Source: Mesoterricola sediminis (GTDB lineage: Bacteria; Acidobacteriota; Holophagae; Holophagales; Holophagaceae). From it: a stretch of DNA of 64,000 bases. The notes under the pieces are model-generated. The model worked only from the letters and a program-made list of their open reading frames with translations. It made no database searches and was not told the DNA's origin. The stretch covers positions 1 through 64,000 of the forward strand of contig NZ_AP027081.1 in NCBI RefSeq assembly GCF_030295425.1. The letters run 5' to 3'. Below, piece after piece: positions 47,281 through 56,409 of the stretch; within the stretch, counting starts at the first letter, position 1, and each line of letters opens with the position of its first letter. A program made the position numbers and the translations under genes.

Positions 47281-47859
47281 ATGCGGATCCTCCTGGCCTC
47301 CCGCAACGCGGGCAAACTCCGGGAATTCGAGGCGCTCCTGCCGGGCGTCGAGCTGGTGCCCTGGCCCGCGGAGGCCCCGGACATCCCCGAGGACGGCGCC
47401 TTCTTCCAGGACAACGCCCTCCAGAAGGCCACCTTCGCCCAGGCCTGGTGGGCCGGGCAGGGCGCGGTCCCGGTGGACGGCGTCCTCGCCGACGACTCCG
47501 GCCTCTGCGTGGACGCCCTCTGGGGCGGCCCCGGCGTGCTGAGCGCGCGCTTCGCCCAGGGCCTCGCCCAGGACGCCAAGAACCGCAAGCTCCTGGCCCT
47601 CATGCCCGAGGGCGCCGCCCGGACGGCCCGCTTCGTCTGTGTCCTCGCCTGGGTTCCCCGGGGGGGAGCCGCCCGGACCTTCAGCGGCTCCGTGGAGGGC
47701 GCCCTCGCCCTGGAGCCCCGGGGCGCCGGCGGGTTCGGCTACGATCCCCTCTTCGTCCCCGAGGGCCACGCGGCCACGTTCGGGGAGCTGGGTCCCGAGG
47801 TCAAGCACGCCCTCAGCCACCGCGGACGCGCGGCGCGGGCCTTCCTGGCGGGCCTGTAG
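47281..47859 (+). CDS. rdgB: XTP/dITP pyrophosphatase
   Basis: House-cleaning nucleotidase of the Ham1 family that hydrolyses dITP, ITP and XTP to monophosphates plus pyrophosphate. The 192-aa protein has the substrate loop SRNAGKLREFEALL at residues 6-19, the metal site LADDSGLCVDAL, FGYDPLFVPEG and the C-terminal SHRGRAARAF, all as in the family. It begins immediately after the TAG of the 43-aa frame and ends just before a convergent gene. The ATG has no separate ribosome-binding site, so translation may be coupled to the small frame. Confidence 0.95.
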   Translation: MRILLASRNAGKLREFEALLPGVELVPWPAEAPDIPEDGAFFQDNALQKATFAQAWWAGQGAVPVDGVLADDSGLCVDALWGGPGVLSARFAQGLAQDAKNRKLLALMPEGAARTARFVCVLAWVPRGGAARTFSGSVEGALALEPRGAGGFGYDPLFVPEGHAATFGELGPEVKHALSHRGRAARAFLAGL

Positions 47860-47866
47860 GGGCCCC

Positions 47867-48289
47867 TCAGTCCTCGCCCCAGACCCCCCGCTCCCGGAGC
47901 GCCACCGCGGCCTGGTACGCGGCGAGCACCGCGCTGCGGACGCGCTGGTAGCCGTTCTCCGTCACCTTGGAGGAGAAGGTCAGGGTGGAGATGACATACC
48001 AGCCCTCCCCGTTGGGCAGGGGCTGGGGCGCGGAAAGCAGGACCTGGGGCGGTAGCACGGCGGAGGAGCTGTCCTCCCGCAGCCGGGTCGAGACGCGCTC
48101 GGACCAGGCCTGGAGGCGCGGCAGCGCGGCCTGGCCCGCGGCCTCGTCCGGCACGAGGACCCGGCCGTAGAGGGTGAAGTTCAGTCGCAACTGGGGCAGG
48201 TCCACGGCGCTGTTCAGGTACCCCGCCATGGAGGCCAGCTGCTGGAAATCCTTCTGGATGGCGAGGAGCTTGGGGCTCGCCTGGGTCAT
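47867..48289 (-). CDS. Unknown 140-aa protein
   Basis: A minus-strand frame of 140 aa starting TQASPKLLAIQKDFQQLASM, with helical N- and C-terminal parts (VRSAVLAAYQAAVALRERG) and a beta-like centre (QLRLNFTLYGRVLVPD, GWYVISTLTFSSKV). No signal peptide or membrane helix. I recognise no family. Start: ATG at 48289 follows CCGAGA; an upstream ATG at 48304 has a ribosome-binding site only one base away and is less suitable. It converges with rdgB and is divergent from the B12 riboswitch region. Confidence 0.6.
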   Translation of the reverse strand: MTQASPKLLAIQKDFQQLASMAGYLNSAVDLPQLRLNFTLYGRVLVPDEAAGQAALPRLQAWSERVSTRLREDSSSAVLPPQVLLSAPQPLPNGEGWYVISTLTFSSKVTENGYQRVRSAVLAAYQAAVALRERGVWGED

Positions 48290-48354
48290 GGGTCTCGGGG
48301 TCATGCCTCATTATGCACCTTGCGCGGGGGGGGACCTCCTGGGATGCTTGACCC

Positions 48355-48545
48355 CGACATCGTGTGCTGGATGTTCGGGAAGCAGGTGTGAATCCTGCGC
48401 TGCCCCGCAACGGTATGCACCCCGGTCCGCGCAGTCGGGAACGGGAGACCTCGCTGGAGCCACTGGGGCGCATCCCCGGGAAGGCGCCAGGGGTGCCGGA
48501 AGGCGCCTGTCGCGTGCGAGCCCGGAGACCGGTCCAGTGCCTACC
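48355..48545 (+). promoter_or_regulatory. Cobalamin (B12) riboswitch
   Basis: Contains the core of the class I cobalamin riboswitch: GTGTGAATCCTGCGCTG at 48386-48402 leading into CCCCGCAACGGT, GCCACTGGGG (about 48459), GGGAAGGCGCC and AGCCCGGAGACC at 48519-48530. Downstream, CCGCCGAGGGGGCGG (48551-48565) can form a hairpin that may be part of the expression platform. It precedes btuB by about 80 bp, so B12 binding should repress the whole btuBFCD unit. No gene lies between 48290 and 48623. Confidence 0.93.
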
Positions 48546-48623
48546 CAAACCGCCGAGGGGGCGGTCGGGAGGCCCTTCCGGGCCAACCCTGTCGTCCCCC
48601 GGCCCACATGCGCGGAGCATGCC

Positions 48624-50591
48624 ATGGGTCCCCAACCCTCCCTCCTCCTGGCCCTCGCGGCCACCTCCCTCTCGGCCATGGGCGCGCCCGAGCCGCCCCC
48701 CGGCAAGGCCGAGGCGTCGGCCACGGTCACCGTCACCGCCGAGGCCTCCCCCGTGGAGATCCTCAAGACGCCCAACCCCGTCAAGGTGCTCGACCGGGAG
48801 GCCATCCTGGCCACGGGCGCCCGCACCCTGGACGAGCTGCTTCCCGCCCTGCTCCCGGGGCAGATCCAGGCCTTCGGCGGGCCGGGCAGCGCCGCCAGCC
48901 TCTACCTGGGCGGGGGCCGCGCCCGGGACGTGGTGGTGCTCCTGGACGGCATCCGGATCACCGATCCCACCGCCCTGAGCGCCAACTTCGCCGACTTCAC
49001 CCTGGACGGGGTGGACCGCGTGGAGGTCCTCCAGGGGCCCTCCAGCACCCGCTACGGCAGCGACGCCCACGGCGGCGTCATCGCCCTCTGGACGGCGGCG
49101 CCGGCCAAGGCCGGCTTCAGCCTGGAGGCCCAGGGCGCCGCCGGCAACCGGGGCGCCCGGAAGGCCGGAGTGGCCCCCGCCTACGGCTGGGAGGGCGGCT
49201 GGGTCAAGGCCAGCGCCTCCGCCGCGCGGGAGGACGCCTCCATCCCCGCCGACGACCCCTTCCGCACCGCCAGCGCCTCCGTGAACGCGGGGCAGCGGAT
49301 CGGGGAGGACGGGCTCCTCACCCTCACCGGCCGCACCCACTTCCGCGGCACCCCCCTGCCCTTCACCGGCGACTACCTGCCCCCGACCTGGGCCTACACC
49401 CGCGTCTTCGACCCCGCCCGGGGCGAGACGGAGCGGGACAGCACCGTGGTGGCGGCCTGGCGCCAGGCCCTGGGCGCCGCCTGGGCCCTGGAGGCCAGCT
49501 TCGGCCACGTGGCCCAGGACCGCTTCGAGCCCGGCTACGGCGGCGGCGCCCCCGCCGAGCGCTACCGGGGCCAGCGCAACCAGGCGGTGGCCAACCTCAC
49601 CTGGGCCCCCGTCCGGGGCGTGAGCGCGGCCCTCATGCTGGACCACAGCGGGGAGTCCGCCGGCCTCGCCGGGGACGAGGCCCGGGCCACCCACGACGCC
49701 GTCGCCCTGGAAGGGGCCTGGGAAATGCCCACCGGCCTCCGGGCCGTGATCAGCGGCCGGTGGCAGCACGACACCGTCGCCTACACCTTCGCCTCGGGCC
49801 AGGCCCTCCCGGACCGGGCCTCCGACCGGTTCGTCTACAAGGCCGGCCTCAACTGGACCGGTGCCCAGGGCCTGCGGCTCTACGCCTCGTACGGGACCAG
49901 CTACAACGCCCCCGACCTCTTCAGCCTCACCCACAACCTGGCCAACGGCTACGGCGGCCTCGACGACGAGCGCAGCCACGGGGGCCAGGCCGGGGCGAGC
50001 CTCCGCCGCGGGGCCTGGACCTTCAAGCTGGAGGCCTCCCGCACCTTCTACGATCACGTCGTCGCCTACCAGGACCTGGGCTCCTACGCCTACAAGTACG
50101 TGAACGGGACGGACCTCCGGGTGCAGGGCCTCGAGGCCTCCGCGGCCCGCGAGGGCGCGTCGTGGCGCGCCGAGGCCTTCGTGCGCAGCCAGGAGGCCCG
50201 CAACATGAGCCAGCCCGGGGACGCCCAGCTCACCACGAGCGGGGCCACGGGGCGCCCGTTCTTCACGGCCGGGCTCCGGGGCGAGGCCGTCCTCGGCCCC
50301 TGGCGCGCCTCGGCCCGCTGGGCCCACACGGGGAGCAGCTACCAGTACTTCGACGACCTGGGCGCGGTGGACGGCCTCCGCACCCACCTCAACGACCTGG
50401 GGATCGCCCTGGGCCGGAGCGCGGGCCGGCACCTCACCTGGACCCTCCGCGGCGAGCACCTCCTGCAGCGGACCTGGAGCCGGGAAGACTGGCTTGCCGG
50501 CCGGCCCCTGAGGCGCAACGACGCCTACCTGGTGCCCGTATTCCCGGTCGCCGGTCCCACCTTCACCCTCGAACTGAAGTACCGTTCCTGA
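48624..50591 (+). CDS. btuB: TonB-dependent vitamin B12 receptor
   Basis: Outer-membrane transporter importing cobalamin with TonB energy. The 655-aa protein has a signal peptide, a TonB box-like TVTVTAEAS (about 35-43), a plug domain (PVKVLDREAILATGARTLDE; GGRARDVVVLLDGIRITDP; GPSSTRYGSDAHGGVIAL) and a barrel with a C-terminal Phe-Thr-Leu-Glu-Leu-Lys-Tyr run (FTLELKYRS) typical of BtuB family. The ATG at 48624 has GGAG nearby. It is the first gene under the B12 riboswitch. BtuB is preferred over other TonB receptors because of this context. Confidence 0.93.
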   Translation: MGPQPSLLLALAATSLSAMGAPEPPPGKAEASATVTVTAEASPVEILKTPNPVKVLDREAILATGARTLDELLPALLPGQIQAFGGPGSAASLYLGGGRARDVVVLLDGIRITDPTALSANFADFTLDGVDRVEVLQGPSSTRYGSDAHGGVIALWTAAPAKAGFSLEAQGAAGNRGARKAGVAPAYGWEGGWVKASASAAREDASIPADDPFRTASASVNAGQRIGEDGLLTLTGRTHFRGTPLPFTGDYLPPTWAYTRVFDPARGETERDSTVVAAWRQALGAAWALEASFGHVAQDRFEPGYGGGAPAERYRGQRNQAVANLTWAPVRGVSAALMLDHSGESAGLAGDEARATHDAVALEGAWEMPTGLRAVISGRWQHDTVAYTFASGQALPDRASDRFVYKAGLNWTGAQGLRLYASYGTSYNAPDLFSLTHNLANGYGGLDDERSHGGQAGASLRRGAWTFKLEASRTFYDHVVAYQDLGSYAYKYVNGTDLRVQGLEASAAREGASWRAEAFVRSQEARNMSQPGDAQLTTSGATGRPFFTAGLRGEAVLGPWRASARWAHTGSSYQYFDDLGAVDGLRTHLNDLGIALGRSAGRHLTWTLRGEHLLQRTWSREDWLAGRPLRRNDAYLVPVFPVAGPTFTLELKYRS

Positions 50592-50592
50592 T

Positions 50593-51411
50593 ATGCGCTT
50601 CCTGGCCCTTCTCCTCCTCGCCGCGTCCCTCGTCGCAGGGGCGCCCCGCCGGGTCGTGAGCCAGACCGTGGGCACGGATGAGCTGCTGGCCGCCCTGGCG
50701 GCCCCCGGCCAGGTCGCGGCCCTCAGCCACCTGGCCCGGGATCCGGCCTTCTCCCCGGACGTGAAGGGCCTTTCCCGCCACCCCTGCCTCCGCTCGGGCA
50801 CGGCGGAGGACGTGCTCTCCTTCCGCCCGGACCTCGTCCTGGCGGCCACCTACACGGCCCCGGAGACCCTCGCCCTCCTGCGGCGGGCCCGGGTGCCGCT
50901 GGTGGTGCTGGACCGGTTCGAGACCCTGGACGACCTGTACGATGCCTGCCGGCGCGTGGGGGCCGCCCTGGGGCGGCCGGCGCGCGCCGAGGAGCTGATC
51001 GCCCAGTGGCGGGCGCGGGTGGCGGACCTGGACCGCCGGCTGAAGGGGGTCCGGCCCGTGCGCGTCCTGGCGGTGGGGGCCTACCCCTTCACCGCCGGCC
51101 TGGGCACCACGTTCCAGGACCTCTGCGACCACGCGGGGGCCCTGAACGTGGCCGCCGAGCAGGGCCTGCGGGGCCACCAGCCCACGCCCTCCGAGAAGCT
51201 CCTCACCTGGAACGTGGAGTGCCTCGTCACCGACCGGAACGAGAACATGGCGGCGCGGCTCCGGGCCATGCCGCCCTACAAGTACATGCGCGCCATGAAG
51301 GAGGGCAGGCTGGTGGAGATCCCGGGACCCCTCATGTCGGCCACGGGCCAGGCGCGCCTCGAGGCCTACGAATGGCTGGCCCGGGCCCTCCATCCGGAGC
51401 GCTTCCGGTGA
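50593..51411 (+). CDS. btuF: Periplasmic cobalamin-binding protein
   Basis: Substrate-binding component of the B12 ABC importer (272 aa) with a signal peptide (MRFLALLLLAASLVAGAP) and a two-lobe fold typical of cluster III binding proteins: VGTDELLAALAAPGQVAALS, SFRPDLVLAATYTAPETL, LDRFETLDDLYDACRRVG, and a C-terminal domain from about 170. It starts 1 bp after btuB's stop and its TGA overlaps the GTG of btuC. The family binds cobalamin or Fe-siderophores; the riboswitch and gene order decide for cobalamin. Confidence 0.88.
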   Translation: MRFLALLLLAASLVAGAPRRVVSQTVGTDELLAALAAPGQVAALSHLARDPAFSPDVKGLSRHPCLRSGTAEDVLSFRPDLVLAATYTAPETLALLRRARVPLVVLDRFETLDDLYDACRRVGAALGRPARAEELIAQWRARVADLDRRLKGVRPVRVLAVGAYPFTAGLGTTFQDLCDHAGALNVAAEQGLRGHQPTPSEKLLTWNVECLVTDRNENMAARLRAMPPYKYMRAMKEGRLVEIPGPLMSATGQARLEAYEWLARALHPERFR

Positions 51412-52379
51412 AGGGGCGCGTCCTCGCCGCCCTGGTGCTCCTGCTGGCGGGGGCGGCCCTGGCCTCCCTGGCCCTGGGGGACGCCAACCTCGCGCCCCGG
51501 CAGGTGCTGGAGGCGGTGATGGGCCGCGGGGACGAACTCAACCGCACGATCCTCTGGGACCTGCGCCTCCCCCGGACCCTCGTGGGCATGGCGGTGGGCG
51601 CGGCGCTCGCGGCCTCCGGGGTCGCCATGCAGGCCTTCTTCCGGAACCCCCTGGCGAGCCCGGGCCTCCTGGGCGTGAGCGCGGGCGGCGCCCTCGGCGC
51701 CGTCGCGGTCCTGGCCCTGGGGACCTCGGCCAGCCTCCTCGCCCTGCCCTCCGCGGCGATCCTCGGCGCCTTCGCGGCGACCGGCGCGGTGATGGTCATG
51801 GCGCGCCGGGGCGCCAGCCCCGAGCACCTCCTGCTCACGGGCGTGGCCTTGAACGCCTTCTTCGGGGCGGGCACGAGCTTCCTGCTCTCCCTGTCGGCGG
51901 GCAAGTTCCAGGTCAGCGGCCAGATCCTCTTCTGGCTGATGGGGGGCATCGAGAACCGGACCTGGGAGCACGTGGCGATCGGCGTGCCGGGGATCCTCCT
52001 CTGCTGCGCGCTCCTGCTGCCCCTGGCGCGGCCCCTGAACCTGCTGAGCCTCGGCGAGACGTCCGCCCAGACCCTGGGGGTGGACGTGCGCCGGCTGCGC
52101 CGCCGCATCATCGTCCTCTCCACCGTCCTGACGGCCCTCGCCACGGCGGTGGGCGGCATCGTGGGCTTCGTGGGCCTCCTGGTGCCGCACCTCCTGCGGC
52201 TGGCCTTCGGCCCCGACCACCGCCGCCTCCTGCCCCTGTCCATGATCGGCGGGGCGGCCCTCGTGCTCCTCTGCGACCTGCCCACCCGCTTCGTGGCGGG
52301 GGGCATGCGCCTGGGCGTGGTCACCGCCCTCATCGGCGGCCCGTTCCTGGTGTGGATGCTCCGGAGGAACCCGTGCTGA
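51408..52379 (+). CDS. btuC: Cobalamin ABC transporter permease
   Basis: FecCD/BtuC-type inner-membrane permease, 323 aa, with about ten transmembrane helices. Family segments include LWDLRLPRTLVGMAVGAALA, FFRNPLASPGLLGVSAGGAL and VGFVGLLVPHLLRLAFGPDH, the last being the coupling-helix region that contacts the ATPase. The GTG at 51408 overlaps btuF's stop (GTGA). It overlaps the start of btuD by seven bases, showing tight translational coupling of the transporter genes. Confidence 0.93.
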   Translation: MKGRVLAALVLLLAGAALASLALGDANLAPRQVLEAVMGRGDELNRTILWDLRLPRTLVGMAVGAALAASGVAMQAFFRNPLASPGLLGVSAGGALGAVAVLALGTSASLLALPSAAILGAFAATGAVMVMARRGASPEHLLLTGVALNAFFGAGTSFLLSLSAGKFQVSGQILFWLMGGIENRTWEHVAIGVPGILLCCALLLPLARPLNLLSLGETSAQTLGVDVRRLRRRIIVLSTVLTALATAVGGIVGFVGLLVPHLLRLAFGPDHRRLLPLSMIGGAALVLLCDLPTRFVAGGMRLGVVTALIGGPFLVWMLRRNPC

Positions 52380-53098
52380 GCCCCGTGCTGGAGGCCGCGG
52401 GCCTCGACCTCCCCGGGCGGCTCCGGGACATCTCCTTCGCCTTCGAGGCGGGGGCGGCCGTGGCCGTGGTGGGCCCCAACGGGGCCGGCAAGTCGACCCT
52501 CCTCCAGGTCCTGGCCGGACTGCTCCACGCCAAGGGGCGGATCCGCTGGCGGGGCGAGGACCTGCCCCGCATCCCCTTCCTCGAGCGCGGGCGCATCCTC
52601 ACCTGGCTGGGCCAGGAGAGCCACGCGGACTTCGCCTACCCGGTCAAGGAAGTGGTGGCCCAGGGCCGCTTCGCCTGGGGCGACGACGGCCGGGGCGTGG
52701 AGGAGGCCATGGAGGCCCTGGACATCCGCCACCTGGCCACCCGTCCCATCACCGAGCTCAGCGGCGGCGAGCGGCGCCGGGTCTTCCTGGCCCGGGCCCT
52801 CGCCACCGGAGCGCCCATCCAGCTCTGGGACGAGCCCGCGGCCAACCTGGACGTGCGCCACGCCCTGGACGTGCTCCGCCTGGCCCGGGACCTGGCGGGA
52901 TCGGGCTCCACCCTCCTGGTGACCCTCCATGACCTGCGGAACGCCTACCGCTTCGACCGGGTCCTGGTGCTGGACCAGGGCGCCCTGGTGGGCGCGGGGA
53001 CCCCCGCGGAGATCCTGACCCCCGATCTCATCGCCCGCGTCTTCCGCGTCCGGGCGGAGCCCGGCGCGGGACTGGGGCTGGAGCTCCCGGACGCGTAG
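52373..53098 (+). CDS. btuD: Cobalamin ABC transporter ATPase
   Basis: ATP-binding subunit of the B12 importer, 241 aa. Walker A GPNGAGKSTLL (about 32-42), Q-loop region GQESHADFAYP, signature LSGGERRRVFLARALA, Walker B IQLWDEPAANLD and the switch His in LLVTLHDL are all present. GTG at 52373 is chosen because GGAGG lies five bases upstream; an in-frame GTG at 52352 would give a longer overlap with btuC. Its stop codon abuts that of the convergent IorB gene, forming TAGCTA. Confidence 0.93.
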   Translation: MLSPVLEAAGLDLPGRLRDISFAFEAGAAVAVVGPNGAGKSTLLQVLAGLLHAKGRIRWRGEDLPRIPFLERGRILTWLGQESHADFAYPVKEVVAQGRFAWGDDGRGVEEAMEALDIRHLATRPITELSGGERRRVFLARALATGAPIQLWDEPAANLDVRHALDVLRLARDLAGSGSTLLVTLHDLRNAYRFDRVLVLDQGALVGAGTPAEILTPDLIARVFRVRAEPGAGLGLELPDA

Positions 53099-55192
53099 CT
53101 ACTTCTTCCCGGCGGCGGCGAGGGCCTCGAGGACCCGGGCGGGGGTGAGGGGGACCTGGGCGACCCGGGCGCCCGTGGCGTCGAAGACCGCGTTGGCGAT
53201 GGCCGCCGCGACGGGCACCACGGGGGGCTCGCCGATGCCCTGGGAGGGCATGTCCGGACGGTCCGCCAGGATCACCTCGATGCGGGGGATCCAGGAGAAG
53301 CGGGGGATCCGGTAGGTGTCGAAGTTGCGGTCCAGGATCCGGCCGCCCTTGAATCGGACCTCGCCGGCGAGGGCCTGGCCCACGCCCATGGTCACCGCGC
53401 CCTCCACCTGCTGCCGCGCCCCGTCGGGGTTCACCACGAGGCCCACGTCCACCGCCTCCACCACGCGCTCGACCCGCACCTCGCCGGTGGCGCGGTCCAC
53501 CTTCACCTGGGCCGCGACGGCCACGAAGGCCTGGCGCCAGGCGCCGCAGGCGATGCCGATCCCCTGTCCGCTGGGTCCGGGGGCCGGATCCCAGCCCGAG
53601 CGTTCGAGGACGAGGTCCAGGAGGTGGAGCACCCGGGCGTCGTCCGCCAGCCGGCGCCGGAAGGTGACCGGATCGATGCCGGCCTTCGCGGCCAGCATGT
53701 CCAGGTGGCATTCCCGGGCGAAGGCGTTGGTGTGCGCGCTGGGGGCGCGCCAGGCGCCCGTGGGGAGGGGGTGCAGGCCGGGCACGAAGGCGGCCCGGTA
53801 GCGTTGGACGGGGATGTCGTAGGCGAACTCGGCCTCGCCCTGGTTGACGCCCGCGGCCTGGCAGTCCCAGAAGGTCACGCCCCCGGCCTTGTCCAGCCCC
53901 GCGCGGATCTTGACGACGGCGGCGGGGCGGAAGGTGTCCAGGAAGAAGTCCTCCTCCCGGTTCCAGGCCAGCTGCACCGGCGTCTCCGGGACGAGGCGGG
54001 CGATGCGGGCGGCCTCGACGGCCTCCGGCCCCACCAGCTTGCCCCCGAACCCGCCGCCCACGAACTGGCTGATGACGCGCACGTCCCGGGCCCCGGCGCC
54101 GATGGCCTTGGCCACGTCCTCCCGGATGCGGAAGGGGTTCTGGGTGGAGGCCCACACGGTCATCCGGCCCTTGGACCACTGGGCCACCGCGACGTGGGGC
54201 TCGAGGGTGGCGTGGCTCTCGTAGGCGTTGCGATATTCGGCTTCCAGGACCTCGGAGGCGCGGCGCTCGCCGCCCGCGAGGTCGCCCCGGGCCGAGGTGA
54301 CCACGAGGGCGGCGCCGGCCTTCGCGGCCAGGTGCGCGTAGAGGGTGTCGCCGTCCACGGCGGGCTCCGCGCCCTGGAAGGTGCCCTTGACCAGGGCCAG
54401 GGCCTTGCGGGCGGTGTCGGGCTGGGCGTGGAGCACGGCCAGCAGCGTCCCGTCCCGCACGATCCGCACCCCGGGCACCGCCTCGGCGGCCGCGGTGTCG
54501 GCCTGGGCCAGGGTGAGGCCGTGGGCCGGCGGCCGCAGGATGCAGGCGTGGAGGGTGCCCGGCAACCGCAGGTCGCCCACATAGCGGGCGGCGCCCGTGA
54601 GCTTGGCCAGGGCGTCCTTGCGGGGGGCCGGCTTGCCGATCCTTGTGCAGGCGGCCAGGGGCTTCGGCCGGACCCGGCCCAGGTGGCGCTCCAGGCGCCG
54701 GCCCTTCACCAGGTCACCGAAGCTGACCTTCCGGGAAGGCGCCGCCTTGACCCAGATGAGGCCGTCCTGGAGGGCGAGGTCGGCGGGGGCGGCGCCCAGG
54801 GTCCGCGCCGCCATGCCGAGCAGGACCGCCCGCGCCTCCGCGGCGGCGCCCCGGAGGGCCGGCGCCGTCTGCCACATGGTGAGGGACCCGCCGGTGGCGT
54901 TGTCCCAGGGACAGAGGTCGGTGTCGCCCATGAGCATGTCCACCTGGGCGGGGTCCACCTCCAGCTCCTCGGCCACCAGGACGGCGAGGGCGGTCATGAT
55001 GCCCTGGCCCAGTTCCACCTTGCCCACGAAGCACCCGATCCGGCCGTCCGCGCCGATCTTCAGGAAGGCGTTGAAATCCTGGGGGTAGTCCCCGGGGCGC
55101 GGGGCGACGACGGGGGCGGCTTCCGCCAGCCCGCTGAAGAAGAGGGTGAGGGAGCCGGCCGCGGCCCCCTGCAGGAACGATCGCCGCTTCAT
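53099..55192 (-). CDS. Tat-exported molybdenum hydroxylase large subunit (IorB type)
   Basis: Molybdopterin-containing subunit of an isoquinoline 1-oxidoreductase/aldehyde-dehydrogenase type hydroxylase, 697 aa. A Tat signal (KRRSFLQGAAAG) begins the protein, followed by tandem molybdopterin-domain parts: VGKVELGQGIMTALAVLVAE, GAARYVGDLRLPGTLHACIL, FVGGGFGGKLVGPEAVEAAR (the MoCo motif) and the catalytic Glu in GIGEPPVVPVAAAIANAVFD. The substrate is unknown. It follows the Fe-S subunit gene with ATGA overlap. The Tat signal implies folded, cofactor-loaded export of the complex, with the small subunit carried along. Confidence 0.88.
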   Translation of the reverse strand: MKRRSFLQGAAAGSLTLFFSGLAEAAPVVAPRPGDYPQDFNAFLKIGADGRIGCFVGKVELGQGIMTALAVLVAEELEVDPAQVDMLMGDTDLCPWDNATGGSLTMWQTAPALRGAAAEARAVLLGMAARTLGAAPADLALQDGLIWVKAAPSRKVSFGDLVKGRRLERHLGRVRPKPLAACTRIGKPAPRKDALAKLTGAARYVGDLRLPGTLHACILRPPAHGLTLAQADTAAAEAVPGVRIVRDGTLLAVLHAQPDTARKALALVKGTFQGAEPAVDGDTLYAHLAAKAGAALVVTSARGDLAGGERRASEVLEAEYRNAYESHATLEPHVAVAQWSKGRMTVWASTQNPFRIREDVAKAIGAGARDVRVISQFVGGGFGGKLVGPEAVEAARIARLVPETPVQLAWNREEDFFLDTFRPAAVVKIRAGLDKAGGVTFWDCQAAGVNQGEAEFAYDIPVQRYRAAFVPGLHPLPTGAWRAPSAHTNAFARECHLDMLAAKAGIDPVTFRRRLADDARVLHLLDLVLERSGWDPAPGPSGQGIGIACGAWRQAFVAVAAQVKVDRATGEVRVERVVEAVDVGLVVNPDGARQQVEGAVTMGVGQALAGEVRFKGGRILDRNFDTYRIPRFSWIPRIEVILADRPDMPSQGIGEPPVVPVAAAIANAVFDATGARVAQVPLTPARVLEALAAAGKK

Positions 55193-55665
55193 CGCGCACC
55201 TCCCAGGACCTGGCCCGCGGCTTCGATGGCGTCCAGGATCCGCACGTGGGCCCCGCAGCGGCAGAGATTGCCCTCCATGTGGGCGAGGATCTCCGCCCGG
55301 GTGGCCCGGGGCTTCGTGCGCAGCAGGGACCAGGCCGCCAGGATCATGCCCGAGGTGCAGTAGCCGCACTGGAAGGCGTGGTGGTCCTGGAAGGCCTTCT
55401 GGACGGGGTCGAGGCGCCCGTCCACGGCCAGGCCCTCGATGGTCAGCACCGATTTGCCGGCCACGTCCGCCACCGGAGTGGCGCAGGAGGGCACCGGCTC
55501 GAAGTCCACGAGGACGGTGCAGGCGCCGCAGAGGCCCGCCTCGCACCCGACCTTCGTGCCGGTGAGGCCCAGCTCGTCCCGGAGGACCCAGACCAGCATG
55601 CGGTCTCCGGGGCTCTGGACGGTGACGGGCTTGCCATTGAGTACGAACGACAGGGGTGCCGCCAT
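55189..55665 (-). CDS. [2Fe-2S] subunit of the molybdenum hydroxylase (IorA type)
   Basis: A 158-aa protein with two [2Fe-2S] clusters. The plant-type one is ligated by GCEAGLCGACTVL (about 51-63) plus a downstream Cys (VPSCATP), and the helical one by QCGYCTSGM and GNLCRCGAHV. It passes electrons from the molybdenum site of the large subunit. Unlike the large subunit it has no signal peptide. ATG at 55665 is preceded by AGGAGA; an upstream in-frame ATG at 55701 is rejected. Its stop overlaps the start of the large subunit by 4 bp. No medium FAD subunit is present, so electrons must go to another carrier. Confidence 0.92.
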   Translation of the reverse strand: MAAPLSFVLNGKPVTVQSPGDRMLVWVLRDELGLTGTKVGCEAGLCGACTVLVDFEPVPSCATPVADVAGKSVLTIEGLAVDGRLDPVQKAFQDHHAFQCGYCTSGMILAAWSLLRTKPRATRAEILAHMEGNLCRCGAHVRILDAIEAAGQVLGGAR

Positions 55666-55722
55666 GGCGCGATCTCCTACCTGGACGGGGGGAACGTCCA
55701 TGATAGCCGGGCCCCGGCCCCC

Positions 55723-56355
55723 TCAGCGACGCAGGAGGTGCGCTTCCAGGGGATGCCGGTGGTCCCAGCCCGCGGTCTGGAGCACGGGGACCTCCGGCTC
55801 CTCCTGGGGCCACCCGATGCAGAGGTAGCCCACCCAGTCCCAGGTGGGGGGCAGGCCCATGACCTCCCGGAGGCGCTCGGGCTCGAGGATGCTCACCCAG
55901 CCCACCCCGACGCCCTTGGCGCGGGCGGTGAGCCAGAGGTTCTGGATGGCGCAGACGGCCGAATCCCGCAGGGTGGCGGGCTGGGTCTGCCGGCCCAGGC
56001 CGTGCCCCGCGTCGGGGTCGGTCTCCACGCAGACCAGGAGGTGCACCGGCGCCTCCCGGAGGCCCGCGAGCTTGAGGCTCCGGTAGAGCCGGGCCCGCTC
56101 CGAGTCGTAGATGGAGGAGGCGGCGTCGTTGGCCCTCTGGAACTCGTCGATCACGGCCTGGCGGCGCCCCGGATCCTCGACCAGGATGAACCGCCAGGGC
56201 TGGCTGAGGCCGACCGACGGCGCCAGGTGGGCCGCGCCCAGGAGCTCCAGGACCAGTTCGTCGGGCACGGGATCCGTGCGGAACCTCCGCACGTCCCGGC
56301 GGAGACGGAAGAGCTCGCGGAGCTGGACCTGGAATTCGGAGGGGAAGGCGGGCAT
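55723..56355 (-). CDS. bluB: 5,6-dimethylbenzimidazole synthase
   Basis: Flavin-destructase of the nitroreductase fold that converts reduced FMN to dimethylbenzimidazole, the lower ligand of B12. The 210-aa protein matches BluB throughout: FRTDPVPDELVLELLGAAHL, APSVGLSQPWRFILVEDP with the DMB-forming Asp/Ser context, LYRSLKLAGLREAPVHLLV, SAVCAIQNLWLTARAKGVGV and WVSILEPERL. It is not in the riboswitch unit but lies 2.6 kb from it, pairing ligand synthesis with B12 uptake. Start ATG at 56355. Confidence 0.88.
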   Translation of the reverse strand: MPAFPSEFQVQLRELFRLRRDVRRFRTDPVPDELVLELLGAAHLAPSVGLSQPWRFILVEDPGRRQAVIDEFQRANDAASSIYDSERARLYRSLKLAGLREAPVHLLVCVETDPDAGHGLGRQTQPATLRDSAVCAIQNLWLTARAKGVGVGWVSILEPERLREVMGLPPTWDWVGYLCIGWPQEEPEVPVLQTAGWDHRHPLEAHLLRR

Positions 56356-56409
56356 GGGCGGGAGGCCCGCCCCGGCAAAGGGGGGCGGCGCCTCCAGTCT
56401 ACGCGACCC

